Below, in pieces: positions 49,784-59,179 of a DNA stretch of 64,000 nucleotides. A model generated the notes under the pieces. The model saw only the letters and a program-made list of their open reading frames with translations, ran no database searches and was not told where the DNA came from. The number at the start of each line of letters is the position of its first letter. Positions within the stretch are counted from its first letter, which is position 1. This DNA is from a cyanobacterium endosymbiont of Epithemia clementina EcSB (GTDB lineage Bacteria > Cyanobacteriota > Cyanobacteriia > Cyanobacteriales > Microcystaceae): positions 1,791,110 through 1,855,109 of the forward strand of contig NZ_CP123991.1 of the NCBI RefSeq assembly GCF_029919255.1. Direction: 5' to 3'. The position numbers were made by a program, and so were the translations under genes.

Positions 49784-50623
49784 ACTTATTTAATCAGTCG
49801 AAATTCAGTTTTCATTGAAATGAACCATTAAGCAGTATTGTATCGCCAAGATAGTCAGTCTTTCCATCCTCCCTGTCTTCTTTGTACTATCTATTTCTGT
49901 CGAGGAGAGAAAATATTGTTAATCAACAATAAAATCAACCTTCTGTTTAAACGGAAGGAAAAAGTCTTACAAAAATAGGATGCTCTTGATTTCAATGTTG
50001 TCAAGTTATTGCAATTATCGCCAACACTGTAAGGTCTAATACTTTCTCAAAAGTAGTAAGTATGTTGTTTTCAGCAGAAACCAGTGGTAGTTTTTTATTT
50101 TTACACACCTAAACTTGCTGTCGCTGAATATTGATCGACCAAGTCAGCTCGGTCCTATTATTCAAACAGTGTAAAATTTTGTTCTATAAATCTAATGTAC
50201 TTCGGTCAGGAGCGCAAATTTCGATTCACCAGTCCGGCGGACTTTACTGGAAGCTATCTTCATCACAGAGGTGATCACTTTTAACGACAGCAATCTAAGA
50301 AACAGGAGATAACAAGAAAACAATACATGGGAGTTCTTGAATAGCTTCACATGTATTAGTTTAAAGGCTGATAGCATTAACGAGATTGCAGCGGGTACAG
50401 GAATAAAACAATTTTGGTTGGTATAGGCTTTTACTTCGCGTGTACATCGATAAATTTCTAAGCCGGAGATGCTTAAATGTTGGATTTTTGGAGAAAAGCA
50501 TTTAGCATTTAAGGAGTTAGTAATGCTAGGTGATTGCCTAATCGAAGTTATCGAGGTTACTTACAAAAGGATATAAGAAGGCGCAATGTATTTTTGGGAT
50601 ATGGCAAACACTCTTTTGATTGT
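49784..50623. other. 840-bp gap before a small coding region
   Basis: Upstream region of cofH and of the small gene at 50624. A 61-codon minus-strand reading at 50192-50377 has no recognisable features and I do not treat it as a gene. Nothing else is seen. Confidence 0.5.
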
Positions 50624-50965
50624 ATGAACATTAAAGAAAAATTCGATCAATATCCTCCCGACATGCAGCAATGGATGATACAACAGGAAAAAACTAAATT
50701 AACTCGTATTAAACAAGCTTTAGAGAAAGGTAAAACAGTTTACACTCAATTAAAACAAGAAAATCAAGGGAAATGGTTAGAAGAAACTATTCAATTATTA
50801 GAACAATACTTAAACCTTCTCCCTTCAAGGGACTATCTTTTGGAAGAAGTTTCTGATAACTATATCTTACAAGTGTGGGAGAGACTAGAAAATGATTCTA
50901 GTTTATACGAATTAATTTCTCAAGTGGAAACACGATATGAAGAATTACTAAAAATAAAACTCTAA
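50624..50965 (+). CDS. hypothetical small helical protein
   Basis: A 113-residue, highly charged protein starting MNIKEKFDQYPPDMQQWMIQ. It is predicted by eye to be nearly all alpha-helix (KTKLTRIKQALEKGKTVYTQ, WLEETIQLLEQYLNLLP) and has no signal peptide or membrane segment. The open frame extends 30 codons upstream, but those residues (rich in Arg/Tyr) do not look conserved, so the ATG at 50624 is preferred. I do not recognise the family. Its stop overlaps that of the convergent gene at 50962. Confidence 0.6.
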   Translation: MNIKEKFDQYPPDMQQWMIQQEKTKLTRIKQALEKGKTVYTQLKQENQGKWLEETIQLLEQYLNLLPSRDYLLEEVSDNYILQVWERLENDSSLYELISQVETRYEELLKIKL

Positions 50966-51426
50966 TCAGGTTTATTTAAACGCAATTGTTTAAGCAAGCT
51001 GTACACAAGAGGAGAGAGAACAACCCCCATCGCTAAGACAAAAATTAACCCGCTAAACAGTGCATAAAGTGAGGCAAAAAACTTGGCACTATTGGTTAAT
51101 AATGGACTAACAGGACCCATTCCACTGAGAATCATAGACGCTTCCACCATAGCATCGATCCAACTTAAATGGGCAGTCCAATGATAACCAATAATACCGA
51201 CTAAAAGTCCGAGTAAGATAAAAAGAGTAGACAAACTCAGATAACTCACAAAATCACGAATAAACGTGTTCTCTGTACGAGTTCTTTTGTCCAAGAGTGA
51301 TTCTACTTGTTTCCAGTCTTCCATGGATTGTGATGGGGGCTTCTGTTTAGAAAATAGATGGACATTAGCCGAGTTTTTTCTCAGTTGTGGTTTGGTTACT
51401 GTTATACTCTTGAGTGGTTGTCTCAT
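50962..51426 (-). CDS. small two-helix membrane protein, ion-channel-like
   Basis: A 154-residue protein with a polar basic N-terminus (about 60 residues) and two membrane segments, YLSLSTLFILLGLLVGIIGYHW and FFASLYALFSGLIFVLAMGV VLSPLVY. Between them lies WIDAMVEASMILSGMGPVSPL, placed like the pore helix and filter of two-helix K+ channels, but GMGPV replaces the normal TVGYG filter. This may be a degenerate or distinct channel-like family; potassium selectivity should not be assumed. It is convergent with the preceding gene, with a 4-base overlap of stop codons. Confidence 0.6.
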   Translation of the reverse strand: MRQPLKSITVTKPQLRKNSANVHLFSKQKPPSQSMEDWKQVESLLDKRTRTENTFIRDFVSYLSLSTLFILLGLLVGIIGYHWTAHLSWIDAMVEASMILSGMGPVSPLLTNSAKFFASLYALFSGLIFVLAMGVVLSPLVYSLLKQLRLNKPD

Positions 51427-51680
51427 CTTTACCCTTAATAGTAAACATTCAACCCTAATAATAAACCCCCAAATCGGATTAGCCTAGTGGGGGGATGGGG
51501 AAATGTTACAAATTAGAAACATAAACTTTTTTGTAAAAATCAATACAGCTATTTAATTAAGAAATAATCTTCTAAAGCAAAAGCGAGCATTAATATTTAA
51601 GATCTTTTAAAGATATGGCAATGTAGAAAGTAAGTATTGAGAAATTTGGATAATCTTATTTGGGAACAAGCTTTTTTTTG

Positions 51681-51780
51681 ATGTCTGTACGAGATGATGC
51701 ACATTTTTCCTTGCGTCGCACTCTCGAAAAATATGGATGGATAATAACATAAGATTGTCTTATCTCTAACTCAGAACAAA
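51681..51780 (+). pseudogene. possible XisH-like fragment
   Basis: The ATG at 51681 opens MSVRDDAHFSLRRTLEKYGW IIT, then stop. XisH (fdxN element excision-controlling factor) proteins begin 'M..RD.FH..VK.AL.KDGWTIT.DPL'. The match is short and by eye only. The rest of the gene cannot be read. Confidence 0.3.
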
Positions 51781-52254
51781 TGTTCTTAAGAAGAGACTTA
51801 GGCTAGAGAAGTAGTTTAAGAAAACTTAACTCTACTATATCTTTAGTTTTTTTTGATAAAAATAGGTAGTTTTTTCTATGCTTAAAGCCTAATTTCTTAT
51901 GCTTTTTAAGCTTTTATAAAAATAAGTTTTTTGACATCAATCAGCTAATTTCAATAGGTATAAAATTTAGTCCTGTTTTTCTCTGTAAATTATTACAGAT
52001 TTCTTTTTTAGAAGAGGTCTTGATGAAAGAACTAGTGACGTTTTATACAACTGGTTTAATTTTGCTTTTTATTCTTTATTTAAATCTTCTTTATTTTTGA
52101 GCAAATATATTAATTTTTAACTAGTATTTTGATGATATTTAGCTTCTTATTTAAAGTTTTTTTGTTTGTATGGTTGAGTATTAATTTGCTTCATAACATA
52201 AAACATATATACTTTACTTCAGCTTGTAGTATTAGTTTGTTTATAATCTTATTA

Positions 52255-53015
52255 TAGGGTTTCTTAATATCTATACTAACCTCTTCAATCTTTATGAAAA
52301 TTTAATTCTTGTAAGCCTTTATCTATTTTACTAGTTCTGTATTTTTATTATTCTTATATTTTTTAATATTACTCTTTTACTTAAAAGTACTAACACTATA
52401 TAGTTACTTACTTTTTCTTTAAAAAGTATTTTTTGATTAATTACTAACTATTTGAATACCTTAGGGTGTTTCTAAAATTTTTAATTTTAATCTTCGAGAT
52501 CGTTGCTTTTTTTGTACTTTATTTCTTTTATACACATTCTTTATCTCATCATTTAAGATGGATTGAAGATTTTTTTTATTAATTGTTCAAGATCTGTGTT
52601 TTTTTTAGAAAAAAATTAACTCTTATTTAATTGTGTTATACCTTGATTATATTTATTTGACGATAATTAACCTTCAAATAGATATATTTCTCTTGCCTAA
52701 GGTAAATCTATAATAGTTAATTCATTATTTTTATAAAGTTTTATGGTGGTTAAACCACTCAAATACAAGTTACTGCCTGGTCTATTTTTAAATAAAAAAA
52801 CATTATTTTCTCATTGAAAATCTGATAATAAGTTATGGTAACTTTTTCTAAATTTAGAATCTTATTCATAAAAACTAGTTAAGTATTTGATATGTTATAT
52901 AATAACAAAATTAAGATATTGAGTCTAGTTAAAAAACACAAAATTTACCAGAATATTATCTGTCTAATAAACAATAGAGTTTGATAATGAAGTTATCAAA
53001 CCCTATTGTTTATCT
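52255..53015 (-). mobile_element. ISL3-like transposase fossil, copy 3
   Basis: The minus strand reads EVSIDI.KPYNK near 52295-52260 (ISL3 pattern EVSIDLWKPYK) and NLQSILNDEIKNVYKRN near 52580-52530, corresponding to the helix-turn-helix region of copy 2. Blocks at 52720-52870 align with copies 1 and 2. At its upper end lies a 21-bp hairpin (52967-53013). Confidence 0.55.
52967..53013. repeat. 21-bp hairpin at the edge of the ISL3 fossil
   Basis: 52967-52987 and 52993-53013 pair with one mismatch around a 5-base loop (core AAACAATAG...TTTGATAA) and are followed by CTTTTCTTT. Confidence 0.7.
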
Positions 53016-53269
53016 TTTCTTTAAAATACTTATCAGAAATAATTCAATTAATTTCTTGATAGTTTTATATTTATTGACTCAAAATATCTAATAAATTTAC
53101 TTGGATTTATGTTCAAATTAAATTATTTTAATGATTAAATTATCAATATTTAAAGTCCCATCAAAAAACTAAATATCTTATTTGACTTTGTTGAATAAAT
53201 AAACAGCTTCATTACATTGTCTTAGTCAAAAACTGTTCACGCTATTATGAGATAAATCCTCAAATATCT

Positions 53270-53460
53270 CTAGGAAACAATTGTGTACTGAACATTAGGA
53301 TTAAGTACTCAAATAGCAACTATAGAGGTTTGAATGACACTTGGAAGTTAATTTTTTGTAAAAGTTCCGACAACAGTCTCTAATCCTGACTACCTCTATT
53401 TTTAGCGCTCGCTTTATATTTCCGTACAGATTATATTTGAGTTTATCTATTAAGACTTAA
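53270..53460 (-). repeat. dispersed degenerate repeat A, copy 3
   Basis: Carries CTCTATTTTTAGCGCTCGCT, AGTTCCGACAACAG and ATTTGAGTTTATCTATT at the spacing of copies 1 and 2. Minus-strand text VLIDKLKYNLYGNIKRALKI corresponds to LTDEVKHNEYEDVK.SLKI of copy 1, so an ancestral coding sequence is likely. Confidence 0.5.
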
Positions 53461-53517
53461 CTCCTACTAATAATCAATTTAAATTAACCTAATTTTAGGT
53501 TTTAGACCTCTCTATAA

Positions 53518-53575
53518 GCTCAAAATTAAGCAGTATTTTGAGCACCAAAAGGATAATCTTTTGGTTTATTTTTTT
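53518..53575 (+). terminator. two adjacent hairpins followed by a T-run
   Basis: GCTCAAAAT (53518-53526) pairs with 53535-53543, and directly after it ACCAAAAG (53544-53551) pairs with 53558-53565, followed by TTATTTTTTT. The T-run sits on the plus strand, while the nearest gene, lysS, ends from the minus strand at 53638. Confidence 0.5.
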
Positions 53576-53637
53576 CTAATTCTTAGTAGAGAGGTTTATT
53601 GACAAAGTACTATTGATAGATACTGCCATTGTCAAAT

Positions 53638-55221
53638 TCAACTCTCAACTTTTTTGTCAGCATTATATTCACAAGATTTAACCGCAACACTCTGACTTTT
53701 TAAAAGAGGAAAAGCAATGACATCCCGAATACTGACTGAATCAGTTAATAGCATTACTAAGCGATCTATCCCAATTCCTAATCCACCTGTGGGGGGCATC
53801 CCGTATTCTAAAGCGGTTAAAAAATCTTCATCAACTCCTTGTGCTTCTAAGTCTCCTGTAGCCTTTTGAGCGGCTTGTTTTTCTAATCTTTGTCTTTGCT
53901 CAATCGGATCAGTTAGTTCAGAAAAACTATTAGCTAATTCTCGTCCCACAATATATAGTTCAAACCGTTCTACTAAACCTTTTTGAGAGCGATGAGGCTT
54001 AGCTAAAGGAGAAATTTCTACTGGAAAATCAAGAACAAAAGTCGGTTGAGTTAGTGTTTCTTCAACGGTTTGCTCAAAGGCTTCATTGAGTAATTTACCT
54101 ATAGAAAGACAATTATCAGGGACTTCAATTCCAGCTTTTCTAACAGCTTTTTTTGCTTCTTCTAAAGTTTTAAATTGATGAAAATCTAGACCGCTTTTTT
54201 CCTTAACAATTTCATGCATTGTTACCCTTCTCCACGGAGTAGATAAGTCAATTTCTTCCCCTTGGTAGATAACTTTTAAAGTTCCTAAAGTGTCCTGTGC
54301 CGCAGTAGTAATAATATTTACAGTTAATTCCATCATATCGAAGTAGTCCGCATAAGCTTGATACACTTCAATGGAAGTAAATTCAGGATTATGTTTGGTT
54401 GAAACCCCTTCATTACGGAAAATTCGTCCTAATTCGAAAACCTTTTCAAATCCTCCTACAATTAGCCTTTTAAGGTGTAATTCAGTAGCAATTCTCAGGT
54501 ATAAATCCATCTCCAAGGTATTATGATAGGTGGCAAAAGGACGAGCTTCCGCTCCTCCTGCTTCTCCCTGTAAAACAGGAGTTTCTATTTCAATAAATCC
54601 TTTTTCATCTAAATAGCGACGAATCGAAGCGGTAATCTGAGCACGACGGCGAAAAGTCTGTCTTGCCTGGGGATTAATAATCAAATCAACATAGCGTTGA
54701 CGATAGCGTTTTTCCGTATCTGTTAATCCATGCCATTTATCAGGTAAAGGTAACAGAGACTTGGTCAAAATAGTATAAGTATTAACATTAACAGATAATT
54801 CTCCCTTTTCAGTTCTTTTTATGTTTCCTGTTACCCCTAAAATATCACCAGTATCTGTTAACTTTTTGAGATTATTAAACGCATCAGGAAAATTATCCAT
54901 AGAGGATTGAATCCGTTTCTTGTCTAAGTATAATTGAATGGTTCCTGTTTCATCTTGCAGGTTAAAAAAGGCTAGTTTTCCAAACACCCTACGGGCAATA
55001 ATCCTCCCCGCGATAGCCACTTCTAGGTCAATTTCTTCCCCATCTTTAAGATCAATGTATTTATCCTGTAAGTCAGCCGCAGTATTGGTAGATTTCCATT
55101 TATAAGCGTAGGGAATTAAATTCAATCGTTTTAACTGCTCAACTTTCTCAAGACGTGTTGCGCGAATTTCTTCTAAAGTGGAGGCGGATTTGGATTCTTT
55201 TGGAGGCTGATTGGAAGACAT
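53638..55221 (-). CDS. lysS: lysyl-tRNA synthetase, class II
   Basis: A 527-residue class II synthetase. The N-terminal OB anticodon-binding domain includes [20 protein letters not shown] and ETGTIQLYL. The catalytic core has motif 2 ([20 protein letters not shown]) and motif 3 ([20 protein letters not shown]), then [12 protein letters not shown]. The C-terminus has a short cyanobacterial tail ([17 protein letters not shown]). Length and motifs are normal, and the ATG at 55221 is the only sensible start. Essential for translation; it stands alone amid relic DNA. Confidence 0.96.
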   Translation of the reverse strand: MSSNQPPKESKSASTLEEIRATRLEKVEQLKRLNLIPYAYKWKSTNTAADLQDKYIDLKDGEEIDLEVAIAGRIIARRVFGKLAFFNLQDETGTIQLYLDKKRIQSSMDNFPDAFNNLKKLTDTGDILGVTGNIKRTEKGELSVNVNTYTILTKSLLPLPDKWHGLTDTEKRYRQRYVDLIINPQARQTFRRRAQITASIRRYLDEKGFIEIETPVLQGEAGGAEARPFATYHNTLEMDLYLRIATELHLKRLIVGGFEKVFELGRIFRNEGVSTKHNPEFTSIEVYQAYADYFDMMELTVNIITTAAQDTLGTLKVIYQGEEIDLSTPWRRVTMHEIVKEKSGLDFHQFKTLEEAKKAVRKAGIEVPDNCLSIGKLLNEAFEQTVEETLTQPTFVLDFPVEISPLAKPHRSQKGLVERFELYIVGRELANSFSELTDPIEQRQRLEKQAAQKATGDLEAQGVDEDFLTALEYGMPPTGGLGIGIDRLVMLLTDSVSIRDVIAFPLLKSQSVAVKSCEYNADKKVES

Positions 55222-56294
55222 TGTAATTGATAATTAAGATAGTATAAAACTACGAAGAAAAACTTCTGTTTGGGATTACCTAGAAACAGGAACCTAAACG
55301 AAATTTCATTATAACTTGTTACTCTTAAATATCTCCCAATTTCACCAAAATATTATGCTTAACAAATATGGAAAATAACTTTGACTTATAGTAGTTATTA
55401 AATGTTTAATCTGAAGTTTTTGATACCTATGGGCTCTGGTCCTTACCAAAATCCACATTCACCATTAGACATCACAGTTTGTAAGTTAGTTCTTAGTAGT
55501 TTCGAGTCTAGCTTGAGTAATTCAAGTAAACGTGATATTGGAACCGCATACATTAGCCTCCGCGAGGTTAGTACACTTAGAACAAGTGCCATAGAGATTT
55601 GCTCCACCTAAATCAGCTCTTGTTAAATTAACATAACTAAAATTGGTTTCGCTAAGCTTCGCATTTCCTAAGATTTACCTGACTTAAATTGGTTTTCCAA
55701 AAATCTACGCGAGACAACTCTGCTTTTTCTTAGTGGAGTTAATTTCTGTCGATGTTTCTAAACCATAGTTAAGACTTTAAAGTTCTTTGGGTTTGGGTTG
55801 CTTCATAACACTTTTTCCAAAACTAGCTGCGGTTATCTGTCCGTTGATGTACGTCCACTTTACTTAATGTTTGGGCTTTTTGCTCAAATAATTGCTTAGG
55901 CATTTTGAAAATGTTTGTATTGCCTGTAGCGGGACGCAATTGCTTGACTACACAAATAGGAGTTCCTGAAACAGATAAATCGGCAGACCCAAAGGTTACC
56001 CTAAAAATCTCTTTGTCTAAAATAAGTTCTTAGAGGTCAACACCCGTTTTTTAATTGAAGTGGAGTTCTATTGACGAATTTTAATATAGTAGCTCATGAC
56101 ACCTCACCGACGTCATATTTTTTGGCTTTGACTAATTGGATTCAAAAAAAGGTCAATACCAATTAATTAGGATAGTCCAATTTCAATATTCTCTGAGGAA
56201 CATAATCAAAATTGTCTAAGTTGGCTATTTTTCTTTAGATAGAGTATCAGCAAGTCTCTCAATGTAGCCTTGCTGATGCTATAGAAGTTAGAAG
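55222..56294. other. 1.1-kb gap with kinase/pentapeptide relic
   Basis: Contains the minus-strand relic at 55430-56097. The first 200 bases carry the upstream region of lysS. Nothing else is recognised. Confidence 0.55.
55430..56097 (-). pseudogene. Ser/Thr kinase with pentapeptide repeats, relic
   Basis: From an ATG at 56097 the minus strand reads MSYYIKIRQ*, then in another frame GTPICVVKQLRPATGNTNIF and KQLFEQKAQTLSKVDVHQR, which match the N-lobe of cyanobacterial kinases ('CVVKQL.P....F..A..LF..EA..L..L'; the K of VKQL is the ATP-binding lysine). Directly after comes pentapeptide text ADLGGANLYGT and TNLAEANVCGSNI at about 55620-55530. Cyanobacterial SpkB-type proteins join exactly these two domains. 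Most of the kinase domain has been deleted and stops are present. Confidence 0.6.
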
Positions 56295-56504
56295 TCAATC
56301 GATGGAAATTGATTGGGGACCACTTCCGTTATCGGAAGTGCTGTCTGTATAAGTAAAATTAGTAAGTCCTTGTTTTTCTAACCAGCTTTTTAAGGGATCT
56401 TCGGATAATTTTAGTTTTAGACTTCCAGATATAAGCCCCCCAGTAAATACTAAGGGGTGTTGTAAAAATTCCCGAAAAATAGGCTGTAATTCGTCTATAA
56501 ACAT
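56295..56504 (-). CDS. small conserved cyanobacterial protein of unknown function
   Basis: A 69-residue protein, MFIDELQPIFREFLQHPLVF TGGLISGSLKL..., ending in GSGPQSISID. The hydrophobic middle (HPLVFTGGLISGSLKLKL) and the polar C-terminus recall a short conserved cyanobacterial hypothetical protein family I have seen without a function. AAGGAGA lies 6-7 bases before the ATG at 56504, a strong ribosome site, which together with the intact frame amid relics argues for a real gene. A GTG directly upstream of that ATG is in frame but less well placed. Confidence 0.75.
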   Translation of the reverse strand: MFIDELQPIFREFLQHPLVFTGGLISGSLKLKLSEDPLKSWLEKQGLTNFTYTDSTSDNGSGPQSISID

Positions 56505-56641
56505 CACAAATCTCCTTGTGTTTGATGAAATTAATAACTAGGGGTTTTGAAAAATTATTTTCTTCAATTATCCCCTTGTTAAAGGTTAAGTTAATCCAAG
56601 TAAATGGGATAAACTTACGGAGTAATTTGGTTAAGTCTACA

Positions 56642-57133
56642 ATGGCTGAATTGTCAAGAAGGATAAATCCAGTTCTACTGATGATTGTTGTTCCGTTGGG
56701 CTCGTGTTTATTTAGATCACTGTTTGAATAGTTGCCTCTGATACTACAACTATTTTGAGAGACACAACCTGAGAATTTGGGTGTAAGCGAGCAAAGACTG
56801 ACAGCTTATCCAAGTAGTCCCAACTGTATCAGTTCTCAAAGTTTTGACTCCGAACTTTACATTTATTCTATCACTCGTCAGTGTAGAACATCGTCAGCAA
56901 TCGCCACTCTTAAAGATATGACTAAAAATTAAGAGTGCACTCAAATTATCAAAGAAGCTGATGGTTATCTCTACGCTTAATTCACTAGTTGTTAGATGGG
57001 GTTCATTGATGATATAGAATTTTTTGTTAATAAACTTAAAAGGGTGATTGATGTGCGATTAGCTTCTCGTTCTGGAGAACTTATTTAGGAGTTAATCGTC
57101 AGCATGTTTAGTAAATTTATAGGCATTCAATAG
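56642..57133 (+). pseudogene. DUF1499-family protein relic
   Basis: The ATG at 56642 begins MAELSRRINPVLLMIVVPLG SCLF, a signal-peptide-like start, then stop and frameshift. ENLGVSEQRLTAYPSSPNCI, ECTQIIKEADGYLYA, MGFIDDIEFFVNKLKRVIDV RLASRSGEL and LGVNRQHV follow in changing frames. DUF1499 proteins have 'L..CPSSPNCVSSQ', 'A.F.S..MRFVDDVEFY......I.VRSASR.G..DLGVNR.RVE' in this order. At least four stops and several frameshifts are present. Confidence 0.75.
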
Positions 57134-57209
57134 TTAATGTTTTGAGTGTGTTAGAGTAGCCTAATATACTTTAATTGCCTAACAATCTTACTGTATTTTT
57201 CTGGAAATT

Positions 57210-58349
57210 ATGCAATTTATTATTGAAGCTATTGAAAAATCCCCCCAGCAAAAAATCACTTTTGCTGACTATATGAGTCTAGCCCTTTATCACCCCCAAG
57301 GAGGATATTATTCTTCTGGACGAGCAAAAATTGGAACTCAGGGAGATTTTTTTACAGCTTCTTCTTTGGGCTCAGATTTTGGAGAATTGCTAGCTGAACA
57401 GTTTTTGGAAATGTGGAAATTATTAGGCTCTCCCAAAGCTTTTAATTTAGTGGAAGTAGGTGCGGGAAGTGGTTGGTGTGCTGCTGACATTTTGAAGTAT
57501 TTACAGGATAATTATCCAGATTTTTATGAAGTAACCCAGTATATTATTGTTGAAGAAGCACAAGGATTAATTGAAAAGCAGGAAAGTATTCTTAGCCTGA
57601 CTGGTAAGGAGAGTAAAGTTATTTGGAAATCGTGGGATAAAATTGAAGACTCGTCTCTAACTGGTTGTATTTTTAGCAATGAATTAATTGATGCTTTTCC
57701 AGTTCATCTGATAACTATTAAAAATAAAAAAATAACAGAAATATATATAACGCAATCGGAAGGAAAAATAAAAGAAGTAATCTCAGAATTGTCAACAAAA
57801 AAAATTATTGATTATTTTAAGTTAGTTGATATTAATTTGAATTCTAATGAATATCCTGAAAACTACCGAACAGAAGTTAATTTGAAGGCTTTAGATTGGT
57901 TAAAAAAAATATGTAGTAAGTTAAAACGTGGTTATCTACTAACAATAGACTATGGGCATACAGCTAGTAAATATTATCATCCTCAACGCCATCAAGGAAC
58001 GTTAAAATGTTATTATAAGCACCGTCATCATAATAATCCTTATGTTAATATTGGACAGCAAGATATGACATCTCATGTCAACTTTACTGCTCTAGAAAAA
58101 CAAGGGAAACTATTAAATTTAGAAACTGTAAAATTAACTCAACAAGGATTATTTTTAATGGGATTAGGAGTGGGCAGTCGCCTGTTAGAATTGTCCACAG
58201 GTAACTATACTTTTCTTGACGTGATTAAACGTCGGGATACCCTTCACCAATTAATTGATCCCATGGGGTTAGGAGGGTTTGGAGTATTGTTACAAAGTAA
58301 AGGACTAACAAAAGAAGAAAAAAGGCGACCGCTTAAGGGTTTTTTTTGA
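57210..58349 (+). CDS. SAM-dependent methyltransferase, MidA/NdufAF7 family
   Basis: A 379-residue class I methyltransferase of COG1565. The N-terminal block is ITFADYMSLALYHPQGGYYS, then the SAM-binding LVEVGAGSGWCAADILKYL (G-x-G-x-G), EEAQGLIEKQ, and IFSNELIDAFPVHL, the family's 'NE..DA.P' motif. GYLLTIDYGH and the late DMTSHVNFTAL are also conserved. The eukaryotic homologue NDUFAF7 methylates an Arg of complex I subunit NDUFS2; a comparable role on NDH-1 in cyanobacteria is possible but unproven. The gene is complete and follows the DUF1499 relic. Confidence 0.88.
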   Translation: MQFIIEAIEKSPQQKITFADYMSLALYHPQGGYYSSGRAKIGTQGDFFTASSLGSDFGELLAEQFLEMWKLLGSPKAFNLVEVGAGSGWCAADILKYLQDNYPDFYEVTQYIIVEEAQGLIEKQESILSLTGKESKVIWKSWDKIEDSSLTGCIFSNELIDAFPVHLITIKNKKITEIYITQSEGKIKEVISELSTKKIIDYFKLVDINLNSNEYPENYRTEVNLKALDWLKKICSKLKRGYLLTIDYGHTASKYYHPQRHQGTLKCYYKHRHHNNPYVNIGQQDMTSHVNFTALEKQGKLLNLETVKLTQQGLFLMGLGVGSRLLELSTGNYTFLDVIKRRDTLHQLIDPMGLGGFGVLLQSKGLTKEEKRRPLKGFF

Positions 58350-59179
58350 AAAAACCATGGATGTTGAGTATTTTCAATACTAAGAATTACAACATTATCT
58401 TTTAATCTGTAAATACTTATTCACTTGCAAACTTGATTTTAAAATCAACATCATATAAATGGTTGAATTGATTGGGATTCACCAAACTCTAAAAGTTTGC
58501 CTTTTCTTGGTTATAAACTTTTTTTTAAAAAAAGCTTTTGAAAAAAAGTAAGCTATTATTTTTCCTATGAAAATAAAAAAGTCTAAAATAGAAAAGTAGT
58601 TTGAAAAGGCAATAACTAAATGCCAGCTTGCCTAAAAGTTCAGTTAATAGAATTAAAAAATAAAAATTGTTAAAGTTAGCTCGTAACCCAGAAATTTTCT
58701 CCAGAACGAGAGCTGAAGTTTTCTCTTTATAAGAAAGTAGAAAATCAAAGAAATTGCAGATGAGGTTAAATTATATACTATAAAAATAAGGGAATAGATA
58801 CGGTAATCTTTAAAAAGAATTACTTAGTATATACAAGTAGTTTAGTTAAGGTCAGACTAAAAAAATGCTAAAAAAACGGAGATGACATTAAACAAAAGCC
58901 CATGATATTACCGGAAGAAAGCGATTCGACAAAGTCTTTATCAAAGAAGTTGCCATAATTAAGACAATATAAATTTAACTATAACTGCTTAAATATTAGA
59001 GATACAAGATAATTTGCCTACTTTTTTGTCATCCTTATCAAGGATAGCCCATAGGTGATTACACCATAGGTAATTTACTACTATAAAAGTACTACTTGCG
59101 AAAATTGCTACTTGAGATATGGATATTCCATCTAGGGATTTAATTAACATAGACAATAATCTCCTCCAGATAGGCTTAA
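58350..59179. other. 830-bp gap with IS630 fossil
   Basis: Holds the IS630-like fossil at 58565-58960. The remaining stretches contain only A/T runs, including an imperfect A/T palindrome near 58505-58545. Confidence 0.55.
58565..58960 (+). mobile_element. IS630-like transposase fossil, copy 2 (internally deleted)
   Basis: Aligns with 30296-30480 (TCTAAAATAGAAAAGTAG, CTAAATGCCAGCTTGCCTAA, AGTTAGCTCG, CCAGAACGAGAGCTGAAG) and, after a jump, with the 31080-31130 part (TTACTTAGTATATACAAGTA and TTTAGTTAAG), so the middle of the transposase is deleted. The N-terminal text MPACLK..L and NPEIFSRTRAE-like fits the helix-turn-helix of IS630 proteins. Confidence 0.55.

Larger units (their letters stand above)
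51427..53637. other. 2.2-kb relic region before lysS 3' end
   Basis: Contains a possible XisH-like fragment (51681-51780), an ISL3-like fossil (52255-53015), repeat A copy 3 (53270-53460) and adjacent hairpins (53518-53565). No intact gene. Confidence 0.6.

Noticed and set aside
50192-50377. 61-codon minus-strand reading
   Set aside because: No family features, no ribosome site, and composition like the surrounding non-coding DNA.
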